NCBI GenBank assembly: GCA_016210245.1
Contig: JACQUR010000217.1
Coordinates: forward strand, 1 to 20,136
DNA: 20,136 nucleotides
Origin: Chloroflexota bacterium
GTDB taxonomy: Bacteria > Chloroflexota > UBA6077 > JACQUR01
Direction: 5' to 3'
Under the pieces are notes generated by a model that was not told the origin of the DNA, made no database searches, and saw nothing but the letters and a program-made list of their open reading frames with translations. This document shows, one piece after another, positions 5,704 to 14,539 of this stretch. The position numbers and the translations under genes are program-made. Each line of letters begins with the position of its first letter. Position 1 is the stretch's first letter.

Positions 5704-7083
5704 ATGACGCGAGCGATCACCCTGAGGCTGCTGGTCGGCCTGGCCACAGCGTCTACGCTGCTGGCCATCGCCTGCGCGCCGGCCGCACCGCCCAGCCCCA
5801 CTGCGCCCCCAGCCAAACCCGCGGCCACCCAGGCGCCGTCGGCGACACAACCGGCCGCGGCCAAGCCGACCGAGAAGCCGGGGGCGACGCCAGCGGCTCA
5901 GGCAACCGAGAAGCCGGGGGCGACGCCAGCGGCTAAGGCCGCGGGGCTGTCGGGCACAGTCAAGATCGTCTCCAGCCTGCCGCGCACGGGCAGCTCGAAG
6001 GGCCAGACCGACACGATGGTCAACGCGATGAAGATGGCCCTCGAGGAGAGCAACAACAAGGTCGGCGATGCCACCATCGCGTATGACGACATGGACGACG
6101 CCACGGCGGCCAAGGGCTCGTGGGATGCGGCCAAGGAGGCAGAGAACGCCAACAAGGCGGCTGCCGACCAGAACGTGCTGCTGTACCTGGGCACCTTCAA
6201 CTCGGGCGCGGCCAAGGTTTCGATCCCGATCCTGAACCGCGCTGGCCCGCTGGGCATGATCTCGCCCGCCAACACCTACCCCGGTCTGACCAAGAAGGTC
6301 GAGGGGGTGGAGGCCAATGAGCCGGACGTCTACTATCCCAACAAGACCCGCAACTACTATCGCGTCATCCCGGCCGATGACCTCCAGGGCCCGATGGGCG
6401 CTTCCTGGGCGAAGGACCTGGGCGCCAAGAAGGTGTACATCCTGGACGACACCGAGCTGTACGGCCACGGCATCGCCGTGGCGTTCCAGCTTGCGGCCAA
6501 GAAGCTCAACCTGGACGTCGTCGGCGGGCCGGATGGCATCGACGCCAAGGCCAGTGATTACCGGGCCCTGGCTCAGAAGATCAAGACCAGCGGCGCGGAC
6601 CTGGTCTACTTCGGCGGCATCACCCAGAACAACGCCGGCAAGCTCTGGCAGGACCTGAAGGCCGCCGTGCCCGACCTCAAGCTCATGGGCCCCGACGGGA
6701 TCATGGAGAACGCCTTCATCGAGGCCGCCGGCCCGGCTGCCGAGGGCAGCTACATCACCTTCGGTGGAGTCCCCCCGGACCAGCTCAAGGGCAAGGGCGC
6801 CGACTTCGTGAAGAAGTACAAGGACAAGTACAAGCAGGACCTGGAGGCCTACACCGCCTACGGCTACGAGGCGGCTCGGGTCGGCCTCAAGGCTATCCAG
6901 GACTGCGGCAAGAAGGACCGCGCCTGCGTGGTGGAGGCGCTCTCGAAGGTCAAGAACTTCGACGGCGTGCTGGGCACCTGGAGCTTCACCGAGACCGGTG
7001 ACACCACCCTGACCACGGGCAGCGGCAACACCGTCAAGAACGGCAAGTTCGAGTTCGTGAAGGTCCTGGAGGCGCCGAAGTAG
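5704..7083 (+). CDS. livK: Branched-chain amino acid ABC transporter substrate-binding lipoprotein (LivK family)
   Basis: The extracytoplasmic solute receptor of the importer encoded downstream, 459 residues. A basic start and hydrophobic core lead to the lipobox L-A-I-A-C24, so the mature protein should be lipid-anchored at C24. Residues ~25-82 are a Pro/Ala/Thr-rich linker with two copies of TEKPGATPAA. From ~85 onward is a periplasmic-binding protein type I fold: TVKIVSSLPRTGSSKGQTD, NGAGK- and YEAARVGLKA-like segments, as in Leu/Ile/Val-binding proteins. The ligand may be an amino acid, a short amide or urea-like compound; family members vary. The ATG at 5704 has GGAGGG upstream. A terminator follows the stop, which should make this gene more abundant than the permease genes. 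Confidence 0.92.
   Translation: MTRAITLRLLVGLATASTLLAIACAPAAPPSPTAPPAKPAATQAPSATQPAAAKPTEKPGATPAAQATEKPGATPAAKAAGLSGTVKIVSSLPRTGSSKGQTDTMVNAMKMALEESNNKVGDATIAYDDMDDATAAKGSWDAAKEAENANKAAADQNVLLYLGTFNSGAAKVSIPILNRAGPLGMISPANTYPGLTKKVEGVEANEPDVYYPNKTRNYYRVIPADDLQGPMGASWAKDLGAKKVYILDDTELYGHGIAVAFQLAAKKLNLDVVGGPDGIDAKASDYRALAQKIKTSGADLVYFGGITQNNAGKLWQDLKAAVPDLKLMGPDGIMENAFIEAAGPAAEGSYITFGGVPPDQLKGKGADFVKKYKDKYKQDLEAYTAYGYEAARVGLKAIQDCGKKDRACVVEALSKVKNFDGVLGTWSFTETGDTTLTTGSGNTVKNGKFEFVKVLEAPK
5869..5934 (+). repeat. Coding duplication with 36-bp period in the lipoprotein linker
   Basis: A 30-bp identical segment occurs at 5869-5898 and 5905-5934, encoding TEKPGATPAA twice in the linker after the lipid anchor. 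It lengthens the flexible tether. Confidence 0.85.
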
Positions 7084-7109
7084 GCACCCCACAGGCAACT
7101 GGTTTCTGG

Positions 7110-7147
7110 AAGGAGGCAGGCGCGCCAAAGCGCGCCTGCCTCCTTTT
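7110..7147 (+). terminator. Intercistronic rho-independent terminator after the binding-protein gene
   Basis: A 16-bp GC-rich stem (7110-7125 with 7130-7145) with a 4-nt loop is followed by TTTT (7144-7147). It begins 27 nt after the livK stop and precedes livH on the same strand. It probably limits read-through so that binding protein exceeds the membrane and ATPase subunits. Confidence 0.85.
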
Positions 7148-7261
7148 GGAGGAGCGGCACCGCAGGCCAAGGGACCGGAACCTGCTCTATCTCCGGGCTG
7201 CTGCTCTATGTTATAGATTAGCCGAAGATTGGCCGAGAAGCGGAGGTCCTCCGAGCACGCC

Positions 7262-8221
7262 ATGCAGGTAACGCCCGAGCTCCTCATCCAGGTCCTGCTC
7301 ATCGGCATTACCAACGGGGCCATCATCGCCCTGGTGGCCTTGGGCTATACCCTGGTCTACGGTATCGTCGAGTTGATCAACTTCGCCCACGGCGACGTGT
7401 TCATGCTGGGCACCATGCTCTCGCTGACCATGGTCACCTGGGTGCCCTCGCTCATGGGCCTGCGTGGGGCGTGGCTGATGCCCACCCCGCTGCTGATGGC
7501 CCTCGTGCTCGGGACTCTCATCCTGGCGATGGTCTTCTGCGGGCTGCTCAATGTAGCGATCGAGCGCTTCGCCTATCGCCGCCTGCGCAACGCCCCCCGC
7601 CTCGCCCCGCTCATCACCGCCATCGGCGTCTCCTTCATCCTGGTGAACGTGGGCCTGCACTGGAAGGGCGCCTCGCCGGTCAACTTCCCCGACCTGCTGC
7701 CCAACGTGAACCTGCTGGCCGGCGTGCTCGGCCTGAACACCACGGTCACCTTCACCCTCAAGGACCTACTGGTCATCCTCATCACCGTGCCGCTCATCGT
7801 CGGGCTCCAGCTCTTCGTCCAGCGCACCCGGCTGGGCAAGGCGATGCGGGCCACCGCCCAGGACCGCGAGGCGGCGCAGATCATGGGCATCGACATCAAC
7901 CTGACCATCGCCCTCACCTTCCTGCTGGGCGGCGCGCTGGCCGGCGCGGCCGGCCTGGCCTTCGGCCTGTACAACAACATCGCCTGGTTCTTCCAGGGCT
8001 TCCGCAATGGGCTGTACGCTTTCACGGCCGCGGTCATGGGCGGCATCGGCAACGTCACCGGCGCGGCCCTGGGCGGCTTCGTCATCGGTCTGCTGGCCGC
8101 CTTCAGCGACTTCTTCTTCGATCCGCGCTGGACCCAGGCGGTGGTCTTCGCCGTGCTCATCCTGATCCTGGTCTTCCGCCCGACCGGCCTGCTGGGCGAG
8201 AAGCAGGCAGAGCGGGCCTGA
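7262..8221 (+). CDS. livH: Branched-chain amino acid ABC transporter permease LivH
   Basis: An inner-membrane permease of 319 residues that forms the translocation path with LivM. It has the family's typical start (LLIGITNGAIIALVALGYTL), a conserved VELINFAHGDVFMLG segment, about eight hydrophobic segments, and the cytoplasmic coupling loop with GKAMRATAQDREAAQIMGI. It ends in a helix and VFRPTGLLGEK, as usual. Length fits the family (about 290-320). I chose the ATG at 7262; GGAGG lies about 15 nt upstream, which is long. A TTG at 7229 would add 11 hydrophilic residues. Its stop TGA overlaps the livM ATG by one base, indicating translational coupling. Confidence 0.92.
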   Translation: MQVTPELLIQVLLIGITNGAIIALVALGYTLVYGIVELINFAHGDVFMLGTMLSLTMVTWVPSLMGLRGAWLMPTPLLMALVLGTLILAMVFCGLLNVAIERFAYRRLRNAPRLAPLITAIGVSFILVNVGLHWKGASPVNFPDLLPNVNLLAGVLGLNTTVTFTLKDLLVILITVPLIVGLQLFVQRTRLGKAMRATAQDREAAQIMGIDINLTIALTFLLGGALAGAAGLAFGLYNNIAWFFQGFRNGLYAFTAAVMGGIGNVTGAALGGFVIGLLAAFSDFFFDPRWTQAVVFAVLILILVFRPTGLLGEKQAERA

Positions 8222-9468
8222 TGGCCGAGCACCCCGTGCGCTTCACCCCGCCTGGCGCGAGCCCCTTCGGCGTGCTCCAGACCCTGCTCCGGGAGGCGCG
8301 TGCGCAGCCCAAGCGCGCCTGGTTTGGCGTCTTCCTCGCCGTGGCGCTGGTCTACCCAATGCTCGATCGCCAGGTGCTCGGGCCGTGGCTGGGCGAGCAC
8401 TTCCTGGGCTCGCTCAACTCCACCCTCATCCTGGTGATGCTCGCCCTGGGGCTGAACATCGTGGTCGGCTACGCCGGCCTGCTGGACCTCGGCTACGCCG
8501 CCTTCTTCGCCATCGGCGGCTACACCGCCGCCTTCCTCACCTCGCCCCAGAGCCCGCTGCCCTTCAGGACCGACTTCTGGGTGGCCATGCCCCTCAGCTT
8601 CCTCGTCGCCGCCCTGTTTGGCGTGATCCTGGGCGCGCCCACGCTGCGGCTGCGGGGCGACTACCTGGCCATCGTGACCCTGGCCTTTGGCGAGATCGTG
8701 CCGCGCGTGTTCCTGAACCTGGAGACGATCACCCACGGCTCCAAGGGCATGAATCCGATCGGGCGCCCCCACGGCCCGATCCCCCAGCTCATAGACGGCA
8801 GCCTGCAGTTCGGGCAGGTGGAGCTGCTCGCCTCCGACCAGGAGGCCTGGTACTACCTGATCGCCCTGACCATGGCCCTGTCGGTGTTCCTCATCGTCCG
8901 CCTGCGCCACAGCCGCCTGGGGCGCGCCTGGATGGCCATGCGCGAGGACGAGATCGCCGCGGCCAGCATGGGCATCGACCTGCTGCGGACCAAGCTGCTG
9001 GCCTTCGCCATGGGCGCCTCCTTCTCTGGCTTCGCCGGCTCGATCTTCGCCGCCATGCTCCAGCTCATCGATCCCTTCCAGTTCGACTTCAGCATCTCCA
9101 TCATCGTCCTGTCGATGATCATCCTGGGCGGCATGGGCAACGTCTATGGCGTGCTGGTGGGCGGACTCGTCTTCGGCCTCTTCGACCGCGTCTTCGCCGA
9201 CCGCGTGACCGGCTGGCTGCACAACCTGGGCACGGCACTCAACACCCCGATCGCCAGCGACTTCCTGAAATGGGTCGACCTCTCCGGTTCCAAGTTCATG
9301 ATCTTCGGCCTGGCGCTGGTGCTGCTGATGCTCCTCCGCCCGGAGGGGCTGTTCCCAAGCGCCGAGCGCAAGGCCGAGTTCCACGAGGCAGAGGAGCCCA
9401 CGGAGGCCGAGCCGGCCGAGGGGGCCGCGGCCGAGCTGCAGCAACGCCCGGCCGGAGGCGCGCAGTGA
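8221..9468 (+). CDS. livM: Branched-chain amino acid ABC transporter permease LivM
   Basis: The second inner-membrane permease, 415 residues. A hydrophilic start precedes a first membrane helix near residues 37-50. Family hallmarks follow: LNIVVGYAGLLDLGYAAFFAIGGYTAAFL, then LRLRGDYLAIVTLAFGEIV, the coupling loop GRAWMAMREDEIAAASMGI, and IILGGMGNVYGVLVGG. It ends in LLRPEGLFP plus a Glu/Ala-rich cytoplasmic tail of about 35 residues, longer than typical. The ATG overlaps the livH stop (TGATG), and its own stop overlaps the livG ATG in the same way. Confidence 0.93.
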   Translation: MAEHPVRFTPPGASPFGVLQTLLREARAQPKRAWFGVFLAVALVYPMLDRQVLGPWLGEHFLGSLNSTLILVMLALGLNIVVGYAGLLDLGYAAFFAIGGYTAAFLTSPQSPLPFRTDFWVAMPLSFLVAALFGVILGAPTLRLRGDYLAIVTLAFGEIVPRVFLNLETITHGSKGMNPIGRPHGPIPQLIDGSLQFGQVELLASDQEAWYYLIALTMALSVFLIVRLRHSRLGRAWMAMREDEIAAASMGIDLLRTKLLAFAMGASFSGFAGSIFAAMLQLIDPFQFDFSISIIVLSMIILGGMGNVYGVLVGGLVFGLFDRVFADRVTGWLHNLGTALNTPIASDFLKWVDLSGSKFMIFGLALVLLMLLRPEGLFPSAERKAEFHEAEEPTEAEPAEGAAAELQQRPAGGAQ

Positions 9469-10240
9469 TGGGCGCCGTATTGGAAGCGCGCCGGGTGACC
9501 AAGACCTTCGGCGGCCTGGTGGCGGTCAACGAGGTGGACTTCGAGGTGCCCGAGCAGGCCATCGTCAGCTTGATCGGCCCCAACGGAGCCGGCAAAACCA
9601 CCTTCTTCAACATCGTGGCCGGCCTCTACCAGCCGACCTCGGGCGAGGTCGTCTTCCAGGGCCGGTCCATCACCAGACTGCCGCCTCACGAGGTCACCAG
9701 GCGTGGCATCGCCCGCACCTTCCAGAACATCCGCCTGTTTGGCAATATGAGCGCGCTGGACAACGTGCTGGTGGGCATGCACACCCGGCTCAAGGCCGGG
9801 GTGATCGGGGCGATGCTCCGCCCGCCGGGCGTGGTCAAGGAAGAGCGCGAGGCTGCCGAGCGGGCGAGGCACCTGCTGCGCTTCGTGCGCCTGCAGCAGC
9901 GCGAGCACACCTGGGCCAAGAACCTGGCCTACGGCGAGCAGCGGCGGCTGGAGATCGCGCGCGCGCTGGCCAGCCAGCCGAAGCTGCTGCTGCTGGACGA
10001 GCCGACGGCCGGCATGAACCCGACCGAGAAGGTGAGCCTGATGCGGCTGATCGGCCGCATGCGCACCGAACTGGGGCTGACCATCCTGCTGGTCGAGCAC
10101 GACATGAAGGTGGTCATGGGCATCTCGGACCGCGTCTCGGTGCTGGACTACGGGGTCAAGATCGCGGATGGGACGCCGGCGGAGGTCCAGCGCAACCCGA
10201 AGGTGATCGAGGCCTACCTGGGAAGGGCGGCGACGACCTG

Positions 10241-10241
<1 letters not shown>
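9468..10241 (+). CDS. livG: Branched-chain amino acid ABC transporter ATP-binding protein LivG
   Basis: The first of two ATPases driving the importer, 257 residues. Walker A is G37PNGAGKT44, the Q-loop is near Q86, the signature is L153AYGEQ158 (the LivG form of LSGGQ), Walker B is LLLLDEP (173-179) and the switch His is H211. The insert after FQNIRLFGNMSALDNVLVGMH is typical of LivG. The start ATG overlaps the livM stop and the stop overlaps the livF ATG, each by one base. Confidence 0.95.
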
Positions 10242-10951
<710 letters not shown>

Positions 10952-10960
10952 AGGACCACG

Positions 10961-11278
10961 CTAGCCAGCACCATCGAGCGCCACTGGCGGGCGGTACAGA
11001 TTCAGTTGCTCGATGATCGGCAGGGCTGCCTTAAGCTTGCAGAGCAGCGCGCGGTAGCGAGTCGGCTGATCGGACGTCATCTGTCCCGCACGGAAGTACT
11101 CGTCCAACTCGGTCAGGTAGTCGGCCATGAGATGATCCCACTCAAGGCTCAGGCTTGCGCGTACTCCTTCAGCGAGGGTATCCCACTCCGTCGCAAGCGC
11201 AGGCAGATCCTCCACCTCGGCGAGGGTGGCAATCAAACTCCGCTCGATCCGGCTGCTCACGTCGGTCTTCGTAGCCAT
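10961..11278 (-). CDS. Unknown 105-residue helical protein, possible antitoxin-like partner
   Basis: I do not recognise the family. The protein is acidic and predicted mostly helical, with RIERSLIATLAEVEDLPALA, EWDHLMADYLTELDEYF and RYRALLCKLKAALPIIEQL. It has no signal peptide or membrane segment. The ATG at 11276-11278 has GGGGA about 7 nt upstream. Its first 22 bp overlap the 3' end of the upstream minus-strand gene, so the two are probably co-translated. Its downstream end converges on livF. The small acidic second gene in an overlapping pair is typical of some toxin-antitoxin loci with the toxin gene first, but no homology supports that here. Confidence 0.65.
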   Translation of the reverse strand: MATKTDVSSRIERSLIATLAEVEDLPALATEWDTLAEGVRASLSLEWDHLMADYLTELDEYFRAGQMTSDQPTRYRALLCKLKAALPIIEQLNLYRPPVALDGAG

Positions 11279-11832
11279 CGCACATCCCCACGGCCTGGGC
11301 TATGCAGGACACGTAGCCCATCGCGCGGCTGGTAGGCTGTCACCCAGTAGCCGATCACTACTCGATAGTCTACCAGAATCCACTCGAACCCGTCCGGTCC
11401 CCTCAAGTCCTGGGACCGGCGCACGACGGTGAGCTGCCACTGCCCTTGATAGCGGCTGGTTGCAACGCCACTCCGACCGTCTGTGATGACCGCTTGGATG
11501 CTGGCCAGATACGCCTTGAGGCTCGTGCCGGCCGGCCACTCGTGCCCGAGGTTCACGTGCCTGAGGTAGTGCCGCTCCGCATTCGTGATCCTATCGCGCC
11601 CTTTCAGAGCGCGCCCCTCCCAGACAACTCCTGCCAGCCCAACAGCCGGGACGTTCGGTGCCGGGTCGAACCCCGCCTGCGCCACGTGCTCCAGCACCTG
11701 CTGCAGCTCGTCCGGGGATAGCTCTCGGGCCCCGGTCGCTGCCTCCAGGATGAGGTGGTCAGCCCAGGGCAGCGCACTGCCGGCGATAGGCGCTGCCCGC
11801 GCGTGGGCTTTCGAGTAGTGGCGATAGCCCAT
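11257..11832 (-). CDS. Unknown 191-residue protein, possible toxin-like partner
   Basis: Not recognised. Residues ~20-60 look helical (HLILEAATGARELSPDELQQ, then VLEHVAQAGFDP). The C-terminal half has alternating strand-like blocks: GVATSRYQGQWQLTVVRRSQ, GFEWILVDYRVVIGYWVTAY. This mix of a helical N-terminus, a central Arg/Tyr/Gln-rich strand set and a terminal hydrophobic VTAY strand is reminiscent of small RNase toxins of the BECR fold. That is only a shape impression. The ATG at 11830-11832 was chosen; GGCAGGA lies just upstream at short spacing, and a TTG at 11844 would add four residues. It starts 34 nt after the end of the metallo-beta-lactamase-fold gene and overlaps the next gene by 22 bp. 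Confidence 0.65.
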   Translation of the reverse strand: MGYRHYSKAHARAAPIAGSALPWADHLILEAATGARELSPDELQQVLEHVAQAGFDPAPNVPAVGLAGVVWEGRALKGRDRITNAERHYLRHVNLGHEWPAGTSLKAYLASIQAVITDGRSGVATSRYQGQWQLTVVRRSQDLRGPDGFEWILVDYRVVIGYWVTAYQPRDGLRVLHSPGRGDVRWLRRPT

Positions 11833-11866
11833 AGTTCCTGCCAAAAGGACCCCGGCGGCTCGCCCG

Positions 11867-12574
11867 TTACCGCTGCGCGAACGCGGTCACGTCATGCTCC
11901 CGAATGGCCTGGAAGTAGCGGCGCACCACCGGGCCGGCGATGGTGGAGCCGTGGTGGCAGGCGATGCACTGCACGGGCAGCGGCTCGATCTGGTCGAGGG
12001 CGGCGTGCAGATGGGGCATGGATGGCCAGATCCCGCTCTGGCGGTAGTAGGCAACCATCGTCTCGGTCAGGTCAGCCTCGGTGCTGGCCGGGCCCTGGCC
12101 GGGCTGCATGAACAGGTCCGAGGAGAAGAGGGTACCGGTCGTCTCCTCATAGGCCAGGAGCGCGTCCCACTGGTGGACGTAGGGCGTGAGCAGCACCCGC
12201 AGCCGCTTGCCCCCCAGGTCGAGCAGTTCGCCGTCCTGCACCGCGCGGGGCGGGCGGAGGGCGAAGTCGGCCAGGGAGCTACTGGCCCCGCGCGGGCTGC
12301 CCAGCACGACCGCGTTGGGGGCCAGCTCCAGGAAGTGGTTCATCGCTCCACACTCGTCCGCCTCGAAGTGCGGCACCAGGATATGGCGGATGGTTCTCGG
12401 GTCGAGAACCCGGGCCACCGCCTCGCGCACCTCGTCGAAGGACCGCCCGAAACTGGTTTCGACCAGGGCCGGCTCGTCGGCCTGGATGGCAAACAGGCTG
12501 AAAGTCACCGGCCGCCCTGGCGGGGCCAGGTTGATACGAAAGATGTCCTCGGCGATCTCGTCGACGCTCGCCAT
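11867..12574 (-). CDS. Flavodiiron-like metallo-beta-lactamase-fold protein lacking the flavodoxin domain
   Basis: A cytoplasmic 235-residue protein resembling the N-terminal oxidoreductase domain of flavodiiron proteins (ROO/FprA-type). All six expected metal ligands can be placed: H69-x-E71-x-D73, H134 in PYVHQWD, D153 in FSSDLF and H207 or H208 in ACHHGS. The H-x-E-x-D form, rather than HxHxDH, points to a diiron site. There is no flavodoxin domain, unlike the ~400-residue O2 or NO reductases, so it would need a separate electron donor or do something else such as sensing. The ATG at 12572-12574 has GAGGAGGAG 7-8 nt upstream. A longer open reading to 12733 overlaps the glycosyltransferase gene and was rejected. 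Confidence 0.82.
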   Translation of the reverse strand: MASVDEIAEDIFRINLAPPGRPVTFSLFAIQADEPALVETSFGRSFDEVREAVARVLDPRTIRHILVPHFEADECGAMNHFLELAPNAVVLGSPRGASSSLADFALRPPRAVQDGELLDLGGKRLRVLLTPYVHQWDALLAYEETTGTLFSSDLFMQPGQGPASTEADLTETMVAYYRQSGIWPSMPHLHAALDQIEPLPVQCIACHHGSTIAGPVVRRYFQAIREHDVTAFAQR

Positions 12575-12605
12575 GCTCCGCTCCTCCTCGTGAAAAGTGT
12601 GAGTC

Positions 12606-12614
12606 AGTGTAGCA
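12606..12614 (-). promoter_or_regulatory. Extended -10 promoter for the flavodiiron-like gene
   Basis: On the minus strand TGCTACACT gives an extended -10 (TGn plus TACACT at 12606-12611). The start would fall about 25 nt before the ATG at 12574. No good -35 is visible. The same 9-mer precedes the small membrane protein gene at 14372. Confidence 0.4.
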
Positions 12615-12684
12615 GCTTCGCCCGCGCAGGACTCTGCATCGCACCCCTCCTCCCCCGAGTTATTGAGCAGATACCCTTCCTCCA

Positions 12685-14373
12685 TCACCCCGCGGTGCTT
12701 GCGGCCGGCAGCGCCAGCCGGTACAGACGCCATCCCGGCGCGTCCCCGGCGTCCTGCTCGACATAGTGCTCTCTCACGAACGCTTGCAGCTCCGGAAACG
12801 TGGAGATACTCAGGAACCTCGAGCCATCAGGGTCCTGCTCGACGGTGGAGGGCGAGATGCCAATCAACTCGGGCGGGTGCTGGCGCAGGTCCTCCAGCAG
12901 ACGCGCGCGGCGCTCGCGGAAGGTCGGGTCGATCGCGTAGCGCTGGCTCACTGGTGTGGGATGGATGTACCTGGTCGGCGCCCGTGCGCCCGAGAGCACG
13001 TAGACGTCGGCCGCGTAGCCCCAGATGAACAGCCTCCCCTGGCCCGAAGGCGCCATTGCGGCGACGAGCTCGTCCGCCGTGAGGGCAAGCCCACGGGCGA
13101 GACGATCGTTCCATGTCTGGGCCACCACCTGAGCCTGGAACGGCGTGGACAGCACCAGGACGCCGAGCGACGCTGCCAGCAGCCAGGCGGCCATGGGGTC
13201 GCGGAGGAGTCCACGCATCCCCGCCCCCTGTCGGTCGGAGCGCACCAGCGCCTCGAGGCCGGCGGCGCCAAGCAGGGAGAAGCTGGGCACGAGCTGAACG
13301 TAGGAACGGTCCTCAAAGTTGCTCCCACCCAGGAACAAAGACAAGCAGTCGAACCCGGCCCAGGCCAGCAGCGGGAAGCGCCGCCAGGCTGTCGAGCGTC
13401 CGGACAACAACAGGAAAGCGCCCAACGCGGCATACAGCCAGAGCAAGCCCGCCGCCTGGTTGAAGTTGCGCCACAGGCTGGCAGCGAAGTTCCAGGCCAG
13501 GCGGTTGGATGCGGCACTCGCGGAACGCAGGTTGAACAGCACCGCCTGGCTGAAGAAATCCGGCAGCGCGCCGATCGAGGCCAGGTAGAGCCCCGCTCCA
13601 AGAAGCGGCACGACAGTGCCGCCGGCCAGCGCCACCATCTCGCCAGCATAGCTGGCCGCGCGGCTCCTGGACCGCCACACCCGGGCGTCCAGCAGCCGCG
13701 CCACCGCGAGCGCGAACACCACCATCACGCCGGACTGGTTGAAGCACAAGGCCAGGCCGCCCAGCATGCCTGCCAGGACCAGCCATCCGCGCCGGCCGCT
13801 CGCCCGGTAGGCCAGGAAAGCGCAGAAGCTGAGCGTCGCGGGCAGGAGCATGAGCTTCTGAGGGGTGGCCCCGCCGTCGCTTACGAGCGCCTGATTGGCG
13901 AAGACTGCGCACAGCAGGGCCGCGGCCAACCCCGCGAGAGATGGAAGTCGCAACAGCCTGGCCGCGCCGAAGACGGCCGTGGCGAGCAGCACCGAGTAGA
14001 CGAGGTCGAAGGATTGCAGCACGAGGTGGCCGCACCGGTAGGCCAGCCCATTCACCTGGCACGTGGCCCAGGGCTGCCGCAGCAGGCTCAGCAGAGCCGC
14101 GTGGACCAGGTACACGCCCGGCAGCCTGTTCTCCCACACGTCGCGGTACGGCGCCTGGCCGTCGAGGATGGCCTCGCCCACGTATGTGTAGACGCCCTGG
14201 TTCGGCCCCAACGGGAGCGCGAACTCAGGCGCTTTGCTGGCGGCCGCCACAGCCACGACGGCGAGCGCAGCGAGGCCGAGCGCAAAGCTCGCCCCGAACG
14301 AAGCATGCGCTGGCAGCGCCCTTCTTGCTACACTACCGCGCGGCTGCCCCTCGGCGGGTATGGAGGAACGCAT
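12685..14373 (-). CDS. GT39/ArnT-like integral membrane glycosyltransferase
   Basis: A predicted GT-C fold membrane enzyme of about 562 residues that would transfer a sugar from a polyprenyl-phosphate donor on the outer face of the membrane. After the first helix (about 28-46) comes the acidic loop PYRDVWENRLPGVYLVHA, the typical catalytic region of GT39/PMT-like families, with D78 and E81. About ten further hydrophobic segments follow. Residues ~430-560 are soluble, with RLFIWGYAADVYVLSGARAP as often seen in bacterial relatives. The acceptor is unknown. The start is uncertain: the ATG at 14371-14373 overlaps, on the other strand, the ATG of the small gene at 14372 and has a weak ribosome-binding site; ATGs at 14397 and 14436 are alternatives. 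Confidence 0.82.
   Translation of the reverse strand: MRSSIPAEGQPRGSVARRALPAHASFGASFALGLAALAVVAVAAASKAPEFALPLGPNQGVYTYVGEAILDGQAPYRDVWENRLPGVYLVHAALLSLLRQPWATCQVNGLAYRCGHLVLQSFDLVYSVLLATAVFGAARLLRLPSLAGLAAALLCAVFANQALVSDGGATPQKLMLLPATLSFCAFLAYRASGRRGWLVLAGMLGGLALCFNQSGVMVVFALAVARLLDARVWRSRSRAASYAGEMVALAGGTVVPLLGAGLYLASIGALPDFFSQAVLFNLRSASAASNRLAWNFAASLWRNFNQAAGLLWLYAALGAFLLLSGRSTAWRRFPLLAWAGFDCLSLFLGGSNFEDRSYVQLVPSFSLLGAAGLEALVRSDRQGAGMRGLLRDPMAAWLLAASLGVLVLSTPFQAQVVAQTWNDRLARGLALTADELVAAMAPSGQGRLFIWGYAADVYVLSGARAPTRYIHPTPVSQRYAIDPTFRERRARLLEDLRQHPPELIGISPSTVEQDPDGSRFLSISTFPELQAFVREHYVEQDAGDAPGWRLYRLALPAASTAG
14326..14334 (+). promoter_or_regulatory. Extended -10 promoter for the 55-residue membrane protein
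   Basis: TGCTACACT gives an extended -10 with TACACT at 14329-14334. The start would lie near 14341, about 30 nt before the ATG at 14372. No clear -35 is present. It overlaps the 5' end of the divergent glycosyltransferase gene. Confidence 0.4.
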
Positions 14374-14539
14374 GAACGAGATCAGTCCTTCGGCCATCAT
14401 CCCGATCACCGTCACGTGGCTGGTCATCTTATTCATGTTCGGCCTGGCGATCTACTTCGCCTTCTTTGCCCCGGTGCCGCCCGGCACGGAAGAAGACGCC
14501 GACGCCGCCAGCACACCTCGCCATCGTGGCCGGGACTAG
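14372..14539 (+). CDS. Small single-pass membrane protein of unknown function
   Basis: A 55-residue protein with a short polar start, one long hydrophobic helix (PITVTWLVILFMFGLAIYF, about residues 11-33), a Pro-rich turn (APVPPG) and an acidic then basic tail. It looks like a small bitopic membrane protein. GGAGGAA lies 5 nt before the ATG, which is much better than the signal for any overlapping reading. Its ATG shares CATG with a possible start of the opposite-strand glycosyltransferase, and its TAG shares CTAG with the stop of the opposite-strand hydrolase. A component of a larger membrane complex is possible, but nothing identifies it. Confidence 0.65.
   Translation: MNEISPSAIIPITVTWLVILFMFGLAIYFAFFAPVPPGTEEDADAASTPRHRGRD

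Noticed and set aside
7573..9444. 623-codon minus-strand open frame
   Set aside because: It is the antisense shadow of livH and livM, whose families are clear.
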